A stretch of DNA of 64,000 bases. Source: Chrysemys picta bellii (Eukaryota > Chordata > Testudines > Emydidae). Position 1 is the first letter of the stretch. Every line of letters starts with the position of its first letter. The DNA is taken from positions 9,176,998-9,240,997 of the forward strand of contig NC_088791.1 of the NCBI RefSeq assembly GCF_011386835.1. Reading direction: 5' to 3'. Below, piece after piece: positions 21,780 through 33,236 of this stretch. The position numbers and the translations under genes are program-made. A model generated the notes under the pieces. That model was not told the origin of the DNA. It saw only the letters and a list, made by a program, of their open reading frames with translations, and did no database searches.

Positions 21780-23342
21780 AGATGGTCTTCTTCAGATGGT
21801 CCAAAATACTATCTAGAGTGTATTACCAGGCTATTGCCATATGACAATGCAATTCATCCCAAGACTTACATGAGGTCAGAAGCTCTCAGAATAAGAACAG
21901 TGTCTTTGCCTTACCTCTACAAGAGCATATATACAAATGCTGTAAGTCTAAATACTAAGATGGGTGAACTGGAATGCCTGCATTAAATGAGAATAGTGAT
22001 ATAATAGGTATTACGGAAACGTGGTGGAATGAAGATAATCAATGAGACACAGTACTACCAGAGTACAAAACATACAGGAATGAGAATGGGTTGTGATGGC
22101 GTGGGAGTGGCACTATATGTGAAAGAAAGCAAAGCGTCAAATAAAATAAACTTTACCATAGAATCTTTATAGATAGAGATTCCAGGATTGAAAATAAGAG
22201 TATAGCAATAGGAGTGTATTACCGACCACCTGACAGGATGGGGACAGTGACTGCAAAATGCCCAGAGAGATTAGAGAGGCTACAATGCTAGAGAAAATAA
22301 TAATAATGGGGGATTTCAACTATCGTTATATTGATTGGGTATATGTCACATCAGGAAGAGATCTAGAGATAAATTTTTTAGGCATCACAAATGACTGCTT
22401 CTTGAAGCACCTTGTCCTGGAACCCACCAGGGGACAGGCAATTCTTGAACTAGTCTTAAATGGAGCACAGGATCAGATCCAAACGATGAATATTGCTGAA
22501 CCTCTCGGTAGTAGGGACCATATTTAACATTTTTGTAGGGGGGAAATGCCAAAGAAATTCACCACAATAGCATTTAACTTCAAAAAGAGGGGCTACACAA
22601 ATATGGGGATGCTAGTTAAATGGAAATTAAAAGGAACAGTAGTCACAAGGGTGAAACACCTGCAAATTGCATGGAGACTACTTAAAAGTACCATAACAGA
22701 GGCTCAATTTAAATAATACCCCCATATAAAAAAAAATAAGATGACCAAAAAAAAAAAAAAAAAATGCCACCATGGCTAAACAGCAGAGTAAAAGAGGTGG
22801 TTAGATGCAAAAAGGCATCCTTTAAAAATTGGAAGTAAAATCCTACTGGGGAAAATAAAAAGGAGCGTAAACTCGGGCAAGTCAAGTGTAAAAGTATAAT
22901 AAGACAGTCCAGTAAAGAATTTGAAGAACAATTAGTTAAGGACATAAAAACTAACATCAAAAAATTGTAAACACATCAGAAGCAAGAAGCTTTCCAAGCA
23001 GACAGTGGGGCCACTAGACAAACAAGGTGTTAAAGGAGCACTCAAGAAAGATAAGGCCATTACAAAGAAGCTCAATAAATTCTGTACATGTCTTCACTGC
23101 AGAGGACGTGAGGGAGAGTCCCACACTTGAGCCATTCTTTTTAGGAGACATATCTGAGGAATTGTTCCATAATGAGGTGTCAACAGAAGAGGTTTTGGAA
23201 CACATTGATAAATTAGACAGTAATAAGTCACCAGATGGTATTCACCCAAGAGGTCTGAAGGAACTCATATATGAAACTACATAACTATTAGTTGTGGTAT
23301 GTAACCTACTACTTAAGTGAGCCTCTGTACTAGAGACTAGAT
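21780..23342 (+). mobile_element. CR1-like LINE, endonuclease and RT N-terminal portion, decayed
   Basis: The translated fragments follow the order of CR1 ORF2. KSIYTNAVSLNTKMGELECL (about 21920-21985) is followed by IIGITETWWNED (about 21995-22040). The APE endonuclease motif IIMGDFNYRYIDW and a terminal GSRDH are in the frame 22258-22527. NKSPDGIHPRGLKEL, the start of the RT domain, is near 23220-23270. Stops and frameshifts separate them, and a 20-base A run sits near 22748. The RT palm and most of the 3' part are missing. Confidence 0.8.
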
Positions 23343-23504
23343 CAGGGGTCGGGATAAGCATAAGCACCCTGGCGGGCCGGGACGGTTTGTTTACCTGCCG
23401 CGTCCGCAGGTTCGGCCGATCGTGGCTCCCACTGGCCGCGATTCGCCGTCCCAGGACAATGGGGGCTGCGGGAAGCGGCGTGGGCCTAGGGATGTGCTGG
23501 CCCT
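23343..23504. mobile_element. GC-rich hAT-like foldback MITE, truncated
   Basis: It begins CAGGGGTCGG and contains CTGGCGGGCCGGGACGG, TTTACCTGCCGCGTCCGCAG and GGTTCGGCCGATCG, the conserved left half of a palindromic repeat that I recognise from turtle genomes. The mirrored right half is absent. The junction at about 23504 leads directly into a LINE 3' end. Confidence 0.55.
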
Positions 23505-23660
23505 AAATCTCCAACTGTCAGAAAGCTGGGACAATACAACAGGGGATGGATCACTCAAAATTGCCCAGTTCTGTCCATGGCCTCTGAAGCATCTGGCACT
23601 GGACACTTTCAGAGGTAGGATACTGGGCCATTATGACTGTTCTTATGTTCTCCAGTAAAA
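23505..23660 (+). repeat. CR1/L3-like LINE 3' tail
   Basis: The segment around CCTCTGAAGCATCTGGCACT, then GGATACTGGGCCATTATGAC and TCTTATGTTC, is the conserved tail also seen at 43350-43455 and, inverted, at 45005-45180. It may be the 3' end of the element at 21780-23342. Confidence 0.7.
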
Positions 23661-25095
23661 CGGGAAGTCATTTTCATAAATCTACATCATAGGAAACAAA
23701 CATGAAAATGCACAATTATCCGCTTATCAATCAAAAACTACATTTGATTTAAAGCAACAGAAAGTTGAATCATTTATACCATAATTAAATAACTCCCATA
23801 CTTACTCAGGTAGCATTTTCCCTGGTGCATCTCCAGTCTGACGATCTTCTATAAAAACATCTGTCCTAATAGATGGCACCTAATTTGTATGATTCTACCA
23901 CCTCACAAGAAGGAAAATTGCTACAAGAGGCACTTTACTTGCCTAAATCCAATCCAATCCCCAGCAAAACCACTGCTGATAACTCATCCATGTAGAGTAG
24001 CTAAGGAACAGACTCTTGGGTCTTGTTTTTAATTCCTATGACTAGTCAAATTTTGCTGCTATTTATTATGGTATATTTCTTTAGATGCATGCTTTTACGG
24101 GCAGCTAGTAAAATTTTATGTACTACTTTCCATACATTATGTCTTTCCAGATTATACCCCTCTTCCTTTAACCCTTTTTGACAAAAAGGATGCAAGTTCA
24201 TAGGGCCCCGAAGGCCTAGTTTGAGATTACTTGGAAAGCCTTCACCTGCATAATTTCCATTGTTCAATTTCTATTTTGGCCCCTGTGGTAGTCATAAAGA
24301 AATGGTTTTATACAAGTTTCAGTCATTTCCTAACCTGCCTCCCTTCTCACTCCAATATCAAAACATATGAGGGATCAATATCCTGGAAAAAAGGCTAAGA
24401 GGACATCAGCCTTTCTAAAGCAATGGTTTTCACACAGTTCTACCCACAATTCCATGATTTTTCTAGCTTTGGGAAACAAGCATTTTGATTTGAGAAGGTT
24501 GTCCTCCTCAACATGGCCTTATAAGCACTGATTCTAAGATGATTTATGCCAATTTAACTCCATTAATTTCAGTGAAGTTACTCCTCATTTGCACTGGTGT
24601 GAGAACTTGAAGTCTTCCAATCAGGACAGAATGCATTTCTGGAAGATAAGCTTTAGTCAAACAAGTTTTTGGTCTTAATAAACGAGAAACAGGATTAAAT
24701 TCTATCGCTTATATTATAGAAGCAGGTCCACTGGTTTCAGGTATTTGGATCTTTTGACTGCTCTCACACAAAAAATACTAAGTACACACACAAACGTGTG
24801 AAAACATTATGTGCTTCAAAACTCAAGCTGCCAGCCTGATATGAACAATCAGCTGGTGCTGTCAGTTTAAAGTACGGTTCTGTACTAACAAGGACTATAA
24901 AACTGGCATCATGGGCTTCCATGTTTCTTGTATCACAATTACTTTGTATTTTCTCAGTTTACAGGTAAAATGAAGGGTTTTTTTTTTTTTTTTTTTTTTT
25001 AATACATCCCAGCTCTGCAAACTCACCCTTGGATCTGAAAATCAGAGTGGATTTTTTTTTCTGTTTATGCATCAAGGAAATAAGGAGTACATTTA
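23661..25095. other. EXOC4 intron with poly(T) tract and one palindromic repeat remnant
   Basis: Mostly unassigned. It includes an uninterrupted T run of about 22 bases at 24979-25000 and a degenerate palindromic repeat at about 24531-24606 (CAATTTAACTCCATTAATTT..CTGGTGTGAG). No exons were seen. Confidence 0.4.
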
Positions 25096-25310
25096 ATAGT
25101 GAGAGTGATTAACCATTGGAACAATTTAATAGGGGTTATGGTGGATTCTCTGTCAGTGACAATTTTTAAATAAAGACTGGATGTTTTTCTAAAAGATCTG
25201 CTCTAGGCATTATTTTGGGGAAGTTCTACAACCTGTATTATGCAGGAGGTCAAACTAGACAATCACAATGGTCCCTTCTGGCCTTGGAATCTATATCTTC
25301 ATGAAAGGGG
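25096..25310 (+). repeat. CR1 LINE 3' tail
   Basis: It contains GATTAACCATTGGAACAATT, CTGGATGTTTTTCTAAAAGA and CACAATGGTCCCTTCTGGCC, the terminal CR1 ORF2 and 3' UTR pattern. It ends at a G run (about 25308-25319). Confidence 0.75.
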
Positions 25311-25447
25311 GGGGGGGGGAGTTCTGCAAGCCACGTTATGTCTTCCCAGAACCCCACTGCCTTCAAAGTAAGCCCTCCCTTGCATTTGTGCAACAGTAAC
25401 AAAGGCATTTGGGGCAATCCAAATATAACTGTGAGGATCATTTAGTC

Positions 25448-25759
25448 CAGGGGCCGGCAACCTTTCAGAAGTGGTGTGCCGAGTCTTCATTTATTCACTC
25501 TAATTTAAGGTTTCATGTGCCAGTCATACATTTTAACGTTTTGAGAAGGTCTCTTTGTAGAAGTCTATAATATATAACTAAACTATTGTTGTATGTAAAG
25601 TAAATAAGGTTTTTAAAATGTTTAAGAAGCTTCATTTAAAATTAAATTAAAATGCAGAGCCCCCCCAGACCTGTGGACAGGACCCGGGCAGTGTGAGTGC
25701 CACTGAAAATCAGCTCACGTGCCGCCTTTGGCACGGGTGCCATAGGTTGCCTACCCCTG
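25448..25759 (+). mobile_element. hAT MITE copy 1 (312 bp) with perfect 8-bp TSD
   Basis: The ends CAGGGGCCGGCAACC and GGTTGCCTACCCCTG form 15-bp inverted repeats with one or two mismatches. ATTTAGTC flanks it on both sides (25440-25447 and 25760-25767), a perfect 8-bp target duplication typical of hAT elements. The body is an AT-rich left two thirds and a GC-rich right third ending ATCAGCTCACGTGCCGCC. Further copies lie at 39206 and, inverted, at 50829. Confidence 0.92.
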
Positions 25760-25767
25760 ATTTAGTC

Positions 25768-27030
25768 TGTTGAATCTTTAGTCCGATGATGATGCATTAG
25801 GAAAGAATCATGCTTGACATAGATCTCCTGGTGAGACTGCAACGCTGGCAAGTAAAACACACACCGTTTAACTTAACTGAGCAGCTTTAAAGTAGAAGTA
25901 ATTGATAGCCAATAAACAGGAAAACCCACTATGACAGTTTTACAGTCACTTTTCAAGGCAAAATTGCATTTTAAAGCCCTTATTCAGCAAGATATTTTAA
26001 ACACATGCCTAACTTTAAGCACACAAGTACCACTATTAAGCTGAATAGGACTACCCGTCCTTAAAGTACCTTGCTCAATCAGGGTATACAGCCAGTGACT
26101 GACTTAATTTTAGAACTTACTCTATTATTCCTATTGAGGAATTTATTTATTCTTACATTTGGGGTGAGAGTGTCATTTGATTACATTATTCTCCCCCATT
26201 TGCCATAAGATTTACATATCACTAATCATAGAATATCATTCCACAGTACAGCAGAAATACATAAAGGCTTCCAGCTTGTTTCTTACTGGAATTCTATAAA
26301 GTGCCCCCATGAAGTGTTTGAGCAATGCAGCACTAGGAATTGCTCAGACAGTGCGTGAGTGCACTTTATAGTTCCAGAAAGAGAGAGGCAGCTGAGGAGC
26401 CCCTATAAATACACTACAAAATACTGAGCACTGGCAGAGAAATAGAATTTCTAAGTAAATTGATTTCTCTAAACAGGCAAGAAGATGACTAAATAGTTAC
26501 TGCTGCCGTCAACTGTCTACAATGCTCAGATAAAAATTATTGCAAATTTTGTTTAAGTGAAGTAGGAGCAGCTTTAATTTTCCTGTAAGGATTCTACAGC
26601 CCAACCTCTTGAGCGACAAATGGAGAAAGGGATACAGAATCCTGCCACAGCTCAAGTGACACAGTGTTTTATAATTGTGTGCATTAATATGCATGGCCGC
26701 TTTTTGTTTCATCAATAAAAGGCAAAAGAACTTAAATAGCTGAAGGCAAAAATAGTTTCTGCCATATACTCTCGGGTTTTAGATTCTCGGATAGCTCCAT
26801 GATCTCTGCTTACTCTAAAAAGCCACTCACTGGAGATACCTTTAAACAAAATTCTCTGAAAACACAGTCATTTTGTCCTGACCAGACTTGTATGTATATT
26901 TCACGTGGATTGTATATGCCCGATTACACCTATAAAAGAGCTGCTCTGAAGCACACTGTCTTGTAAAGTCAGAGGGATGCTCACTCAGCACCCTGCAGAA
27001 TTGGACAATGTAAGAGAAGAGACCAGGAAA
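25768..27030. other. EXOC4 intron, unassigned
   Basis: AT-rich. A degenerate repeat with CTTATTCAGCAAGATATTTT and ACACATGCCTAACTTTAAGC is visible near 25975-26090 and resembles the segment near 45975. Otherwise nothing is recognised. Confidence 0.35.
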
Positions 27031-27790
27031 GATGACTGTCACAGTTCAGGACAACTGTCTCCTCCATGGCCCAGCAAGGGCACCCATTTTTCTGGCTCCC
27101 AGACATCATCTCTCTCCCTCCTGATCAGGGTTTTTCCAGGTACACAGTTCCCAGCCAACATTGTATTATCCCCAGCAAGTCACCCTACCTAAACAGGCCA
27201 GTGTCTGTGGTTTGCTCTCTCATGAGGGAGGCTATAAGCAGCGTAATTATCCACAGTTACAAGGTACCAAACAGTGGTAAGAAAGCACATTTATTCTTTA
27301 GGTGAAAGCATTACAAAGAAAACATATTAAAAACAATAAAAGAAAACATATGCTAATAAGCTTATCAGAGATCACCCCTCCACAACTCTAGTAGGAGCTC
27401 TAGTAGGAGTCAGTCCTTAAAATGCACCAACAGGGTTTTCTGTGGTTACAAGCTCATAACAACCAACCAGATGCATGGGTTAATTTTTCCTTTATACAGC
27501 CTGGATCTTTGATCTTCAGTTTTCAGGAACAGGTAATCAGTAGACAACAGTCCCTTCCATAGGGCACAGCTTCAAAAAGGTGTGTTTTTGCATAAACCAG
27601 GGAGAGGGAGGCGGGGGGAGGGGTGCCCATTTCACATTTATTGTCCCAAAAGACCATTCTCCTCTGCTGCATTGCTCAATATAGTCCTTTGATCATCCAG
27701 GCCCACAACAATACATATGCTCTGCAATGAAGACAATTGACTCCAAAGATACTTAAACTAAATTCAATGAGGTTTTTCAAGGATATTACA
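27031..27790. repeat. Unclassified interspersed repeat (candidate LTR-type)
   Basis: The block beginning TGTCACAGTTCAGGACAACT and including ACAAAGAAAACATATTAAAA and CTAATAAGCTTATCAGAGAT looks like a repeat I have met in turtle sequence. It may extend past the SINE at 27790-28001 to about 28015 (..TTTGTCACA). I cannot define paired ends or a target duplication, so the class is uncertain. Confidence 0.3.
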
Positions 27791-28001
27791 GGAAATTAAA
27801 TTAAAATAAATTAATGGAGATAGCCTATCTCCTAGAACTGGAAGGGACCTTGCAAGGTCATCACGTCCAGCTCCCTGCCTTCACTAGCAGGACCAAGTAC
27901 TGATTTTGCCCCAGATTTCTAAGTGGCCCCCTCAAGGACTGAACTCACAACCCTGGGTTTAGCAGACCAATGCTCAAACCACTGAGCTATCCCGCCCCTA
28001 A
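27790..28001 (-). repeat. tRNA-derived SINE, second copy of the 16205 type
   Basis: Same layout as the 16.2-kb copy. The A-box region inverted lies at 27967-27989 and a CR1-like body contains CTGGAAGGGACCTTGCAAGG. The tail GAGATAGGCTATCTCC-like ends in an AT-rich run. The copy has a few substitutions, such as CACG for CAAG in the body. Confidence 0.85.
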
Positions 28002-29039
28002 TTGCCACCTTTGTCACAAGGATCTCCTGGCCTTTTTGGCATGAACAGCAACTATAAACAAAACCAGGAAAACAAGGAGTTTGATGACTAGATCTTCAAC
28101 TGGTGTAAACCAGCACAGCTTCATTGAAGTTAATGGAGCGACACTGATTTATGCAGAGGATCAGGCTATCAAATTCCTTATTGACATATTGGCTTGTCTG
28201 ACTGTATGTGTGAACAGCACCTAGCACATTATGGGGCTACAGGACACACACACAAAACTAATAGGAATAATCTTTTCAGTTGAAAACATTTTCAAGATTT
28301 GTGTAAGGAAAAATGCCTGAATGGTCTAGAGGAGCAAATCCTGAGTTTAACTCTTTTACCTGGAGGCGGTATATGAAATAATGCTACTTTATTTTACTGT
28401 ACATAAATAAAAGTATATATTTATATAAAAAAAGGTGTTGGTATCGGTCATGGTCACAGTGCAAGCTGCAATTTAGACCACTGTGTGTCCCTCTTGGTTT
28501 CCCTAACTTCATCACTCTCTGGGTGGAACCCTGCAGTTCAACCATTCCTGGGCTGGATTTCTTGGCTGCATCCCCCATTTATCAAACATAATAATATGGC
28601 AGGCCCAATTGTGTTCAACACCCGTAAGCCACTTTCCTTCTGGAGCCTGTGACTAGCAATTGACTGAAGTGACTCAAACGGCAGTGACTCAACAAACATT
28701 ATTTATGCCCCCAAAGGTACACAGCATTCAGACACAAGGGTTAAAACAATAAATGCTTACATTCATATTTCCTCTTACCTAAACCTTAATCTTTCCTTGC
28801 AAGCTTTGGTAAGTGCCACTCAGTCTAGTTAGCTCCACCTCTGGCAGCGAGAGACAGACTGCTGCTGCCACATGCCCTCAGAGAGACTCTGTAAGAGACT
28901 CACCTTCAATCGCTGCCCACTTAGCCCCCTTCATTTTTCAAGGGGTCTTCTTTACCTTTCTAGCAACCTTGGGAAACCAGCTGTGTAACTCCCTACTTGC
29001 TGCCTGGAAAATGGCATCTTCCCAGACTCTCTCTCTCTG
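28002..29039. other. EXOC4 intron, unassigned, with one palindromic repeat
   Basis: A palindromic MITE-like copy is at about 28090-28166 (GATCTTCAACTGGTGTAAAC..GATTTATGCAGAGGATC). The 28430-29035 part is pyrimidine-rich and may be a repeat body that I cannot classify. Confidence 0.4.
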
Positions 29040-29763
29040 ATTTCTTTTCATGGACATTTCACCATCAGCTCAAGCTCAACAGAGCTCCATCTTCCTCCCC
29101 AAACCCTCCCCACTACCACCTTTCTCAATCACTGTGGACAACACTGCCATCCTGTCATATAGGCCCATAACCTGGGTGTCGACTCAGACCTCTCTCTAGG
29201 TCTTTACATCCAGGCTATGTCTAAGTCTTGCAAATCCTTTCTGCATAACTTTTCTAAGATACAGCCTTTCCTATCCGTCCACACAGCTAAAACTCGCATC
29301 CAAGCTCTCATCATCTCATATTTCAATTACTGTGACATCCCTTTTCTCTGGCCTTGACAAATGCAATCCTGTCCCACTCATAACCATTTACAATGCTGCT
29401 GCAAAGGTCATTTTCCTAGCCTGTCACTTTGACCGTATGACCTCTCTCTTTCTATCTCTTTACTGGTTCCCTCTTCTCTATCACAGCAAACATAAGCTGC
29501 TGTCTTCACATTCAAGACACACCATGGCCTATCCCCACCTTACCTATCATCTCTCACTCAGTAGCAGTCGAGTCCTGTCTCTGATTAGCCCATGAGGCCA
29601 GACTCCAGTGCCCACTTGTTACATTTTAAACAAGCACCTTTTTGCTTTTTCCCCCCTTTCTGCTTAGCAGGAGTTACCTGTAAATGTTATCCTCCTTCAA
29701 ATCCCCCCCCCCAAAGGCTCTCCTTTGCCACGAGGCCTACAAAACCTTAACAACAGTTAGGCT
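29040..29763 (+). mobile_element. L2-like LINE, ORF2 C-terminal part (left segment)
   Basis: Translated fragments include YNAAAKVIFLACHFDRMTSL, FLSLYWFPLLYHSKHKLL and HTMAYPHLTYHLSL, the C-terminal region typical of L2-family ORF2 ('NAAA..LTP.L..LHWLP'). It is interrupted at 29763 by a SINE and resumes at 29948. Several in-frame stops are present. Confidence 0.75.
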
Positions 29764-29947
29764 TTCATAGAATATCAAGGTTGGAAGGGACCTCAGGAGG
29801 TCATCTAGTCCAACCCCCTGCTCAAAGCAGGACTAATCCCCAGACAGATTTTTGCCTCAGATCCCTAAATGGCCCCCTCAAGGATTGAACTCACAACCCT
29901 GGGTTTAGCCGGCCAATGCTCAAACCACTGAGCTAGCCCTCCTCCCC
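29764..29947 (-). repeat. tRNA-derived SINE with a different CR1 tail, nested in an L2
   Basis: The tRNA-like head matches the other two SINE copies (GAGCTAGCCCT region, GGTTGTGAGTTCAATCC). Here the 3' end reads as the standard CR1 tail; on the plus strand it starts TTCATAGAATATCAAGG. AGGCT repeats at 29759-29763 and 29948-29952, a short target duplication. The host L2 continues in register on the far side. Confidence 0.88.
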
Positions 29948-30165
29948 AGGCTGCTGGTGTGCCGAGACCGCTGCTTACCCTACTGACCAATACTGTCTCA
30001 TTGTTTGCTTGTACTCTCCCATTTGTCTGTATCCATCTGCTGGAACATTTTTTTGTTCTGTGTTTGTACAGTACCTAGCACAATGAGGTTGTGATCAATG
30101 AATGGAGCTCCTAGGTGCTACAAGAATACAAATAAATAAATAATAATAATAATAATAATATTTGG
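29948..30165 (+). mobile_element. L2-like LINE 3' end (right segment) with (ATA)n tail
   Basis: Continues the 29040-29763 element. It contains TTTTTTTGTTCTGTGTTTGT, ACAGTACCTAGCACAATGAG and GGAGCTCCTAGGTGCTAC, then AATACAAATAAATAAATAATAATA repeats. This is the diagnostic L2-type 3' terminus, also seen at 49150, 49925 and 51955. Confidence 0.8.
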
Positions 30166-32254
30166 GAAAGCCTGGGCAAAGAGGACGACTTTACTCTTGG
30201 CTCCAAGTGTGGGAAAGGTAATGGTCATTCTTATTTCTTCCCGCAGAGAGTTCCGTACTCTTGATCCAGTATCTGAGAAAGTTCTGTCTCTCACAGTTAT
30301 GAACCTGCCCTTGTTGATTGACACAGTCATTGCTCCCATGGAATGCAGCTGTGGTGGGGGTCAATTCCAGTGGGAAGGATGGTGTCACAGGGACACATGG
30401 CCAATTCCACATAGGAATTGAGTATTAGAAAGTCAGGACAGTGACCCTGAACTGGACACGCTCTGATTAATGTGGAGACAATAAAGAAAATGGCATACTG
30501 AGGTCAAGTGTTCTTAGGGGCTGTTGGTGAGCAGCCAGGTATTCTGAACAAGCTGGCACCTCATCAGGAAATGGGACTTCCTTCCTAAACAAAAATAATT
30601 GCAGTAGTCCTGCCTCAGACATTAAAATGCATTCATCACTGTGGCCTGGTCTGCATTTGATAGGATTGGGCATGATCTGCTGGCCAATCTTGTACAGTAA
30701 TGAGTGCTTACTACTGCACAAGATGTGATGGGCATTACTTAGTTTATGCAATGCTTTGAAGGTGAAAAGAATTAGAAGGGCTTAGTATTATTTAGAAGCT
30801 GTTTTGCTAATATACCTGGTATTTTCCTCGCTTGATCTTATTCTTGCTGAGCATATTCACACAGGTATGGTTTTTATGTTTATTGAATAGGTCCATCTTC
30901 TTCTGCTTATTCCCCATTTAAGTCAGAATCCTCTGGGACATCACAGTCAGCTCCACAACAACGACAGTCGTTTTTATTGCACAGACAGAAGATTGGGATT
31001 TCAGGTGGGGAATAAGCAGCAGAAGCAGATGAACTATACAAATAGGACTGCAGAGAGTACAGGCTAGTGTTTACATGAGGAGACTTTTTCCCATATCTTC
31101 CACTTACTTGTCATGTGACCTTGGGCAAGTAACTGAACCAGTCTTTTCAGCAATGACCCAATTTTCCATTATTTTTGGGTGGCTCCTATATTCCAGCATT
31201 GAAGCCACCAAGTCATAGATTCTGTGGAGAGAGCTCAGCAAGAGATCGTGGGGGAGAAAATTCCATCAACTGGTGCTCAGATGCCACTAACGAACGCTCT
31301 TCCCACATCCCCTCCTAAACAGCAATACAGACACACTCATTCTCTCTATGAAGAGCTGGTCTCTATAGCAAACAACCAGCCCTGAAAAAGTGTGCTATGT
31401 AGGAGGAATGAAAGCCCATCAAACAAAGGGGCCATGAGACAAATGTGAGGAGAAAGAGGAACAGAAAATAAAGGAGACATAAGAAACAAGAAAAAAGGAA
31501 TCAAAGGGAAAAAAATTAATGGCAATGAGAGAAGAACAAAAATTCGACAAAAAAGAAAAATGAAGGAGGAAAACTTTTTTTTCTTAACCTGGTTATTAAC
31601 TTTTAATTCCCTTTGTAGTTTGTGTAAAGTGGAGATGTTTTATGCACCGTGAAGAAAGGGTGTTCCATATTGCATCACTCATTTACTGGGCAGCACATTG
31701 AGAGGTGTGCACTTCACCTCGTTCTAAGCCTCAGCATACTCCTCTATAAAATAAGGACAACCCTGCCCACTCAACTCACTGAGCTGCTGTGAGGCTTAAT
31801 TCACCCTTCGTGCAGAACTTTTAGTGCTAAGGAAGTGCAAAATATTTTATTATGAAAATTTCCCTAGCAACAATAAAAATAGAGAAATAAATGCTGAAAA
31901 GCTATGATGCATATAGGCAGAGGTTTCTCTGCAGAGAACAGTTTCCACAAGGGCTTTTAGAAGAAGAGTTCTGGCTTTTTGGCTCTAACCCATTAAAATA
32001 AATTTGCACTCTCTTGTGTGCCTGCCTTCCTCTATTAAATAAGGTAAGGAGATGTCTGGACCCAAAGGGAATTAGCTACAAGTCTCCCTTCTGGCCAGAG
32101 GTATGTATATCAAAAAGACAATCAACACCAGGAGCAGCAAATAGAATGAAATATAATTAATTTGAGCAGAGAATGAAAAAAAAATAGGTAAATGGATGAC
32201 TGGTCAGGAAGAAACCTGCTAAACCATGTTAGTACTTGATATCTGAATGGGAGT
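30166..32254. other. EXOC4 intron with MIR fragments
   Basis: MIR-like cores are visible at about 31086-31150 (CATGTGACCTTGGGCAAGTA) and 31700-31810 (CTCAGCATACTCCTCTATAA). A purine-rich tract lies at about 31430-31570. No exon was seen. Confidence 0.45.
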
Positions 32255-32358
32255 TAGCAGACTGCACTCTATTCCTGGTTCTGCCACCAACTCTCTCTAT
32301 GACTTTGGGCAAGTCATTTGACATCTCTGTGCTTCAGTGTCCCTCATCTGTGAAATGG
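32255..32358 (+). repeat. MIR SINE, left part
   Basis: Clear MIR order: CCTGGTTCTGCCACC, then GACTTTGGGCAAGTCATTTG, then CATCTGTGAAATGG. It is cut at 32358 by an insertion and resumes at 33047 with CATGGGGATAATGATATTTA. Confidence 0.85.
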
Positions 32359-33046
32359 TGTCACGGGGTGCAGCCCTTATTGCCAAACTGGTGCCTCCTC
32401 CTGGTTGTACTGGGGATTCGCTCAAAGCTGACACCCACATTTGCAGTTTGCCCACCGTCACTCTGTCTCTGCTCCATCCAACAGCTCTTCTCTCAGCTCC
32501 CAGAACCGCAGCGTCCTCTTTGTGACTCTCATCTGTGTGTCCCCCTTCTGGGAGGAGAGAAATGTACTTGTCCAATAGTTCAGCCACCTCCCCTCTGGCC
32601 TGCCCACTACTCTGGGCCTCAACCCAGGGACCCTGTAAATAGCAGCTTCCTGCTGCTACTCAGTCAGTGCTGCTCTACTACCCTGGGCCACTTCCCCATA
32701 GCCCCAGCACCTTCTTCGCCCTCACCTCAGGACACTCAGAGTTACTCAGGCCCAGAAGCCAGCCACTAGTCTGTCCAAGGTGCTCTCAGCCACTACTCTG
32801 TAAGTTCTCTCAGCCCTCCAGGGACGCAGTGCATACTCCCTGGGCTCCCAGCAGCAATGGCCCTACCCTGCCCAGCAGCTCACTTTTATCTGAGCCTACC
32901 AGGCCCTGATTGGTTGCTCCCTGCAACTCCTCCCTGATTGGCTATGCTTCCTGCAGCCTCTCTGCCCTACTCACCTCCATTGCTCCTTTTCGGGCACGGC
33001 CTGGTTAACTCCTTTTATGCCTGTGTGGGATAAGCACCCCATCACA
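32359..33046. mobile_element. 688-bp TG...CA insertion splitting a MIR (solo LTR or MITE)
   Basis: The insertion begins TGTCACGGGGTG and ends CACCCCATCACA, 12-bp inverted termini with two mismatches. Flanks are AATGG (32354-32358) and CATGG (33047-33051), compatible with a 4-5 bp target duplication. TG/CA ends and a short duplication suggest a solo long terminal repeat, while the 12-bp inverted ends would also fit a DNA element. The interior is pyrimidine- and CT-rich, with two CTGATTGG motifs near 32907 and 32934. The long open frame at 32236-32769 has no recognisable family. Confidence 0.6.
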
Positions 33047-33115
33047 CATGGGGATAATGATATTTACCGGCCTTTACAAATGCACTTCGAGATCTATAAA
33101 TGAAACATGTAGGTA
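33047..33115 (+). repeat. MIR SINE, right part
   Basis: CATGGGGATAATGATATTTA followed by CAAATGCACTTCGAGATCTA continues the MIR consensus broken at 32358, confirming the order of insertion. Confidence 0.75.
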
Positions 33116-33126
33116 TTCATACTCAC

Positions 33127-33236
33127 CACTAGAGCTCCCGGGAGTGCTGAACTGGGAGGCGTCAAGGAACTTCCAATGTGTAGGCAAGTTGGTCACGTCA
33201 ATAAGAGGTACGGGAGAGGCATCCTTCACAAGTGAA
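33127..33236 (-). CDS. EXOC4: EXOC4 internal coding exon, third in window
   Basis: A small exon encoding [18 protein letters not shown] followed by a proline/serine-rich linker ([15 protein letters not shown]), matching the linker of vertebrate Sec8. The acceptor is TTTTTTCCCCCTGCCCAG and the donor GTGAGT. At 110 nt the first base completes serine (AG|T) and the last base starts valine (G|TG), agreeing with both neighbours. It lies only 2.5 kb downstream of the previous exon, the shortest complete intron here. THW in place of the usual TPR before KFL appears to be a substitution. This exon has no ORF of obvious length, so it would be missed by ORF scanning. Confidence 0.93.

Noticed and set aside
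27031..28015. A defined LTR with TGTCACA ends
   Set aside because: The apparent TG/CA ends at about 27037 and 28019 are not flanked by a matching short duplication, so I kept it only as an unclassified repeat.
32236..32769. 177-codon plus-strand frame
   Set aside because: It crosses the MIR/insertion junction and is pyrimidine-rich low-complexity sequence.
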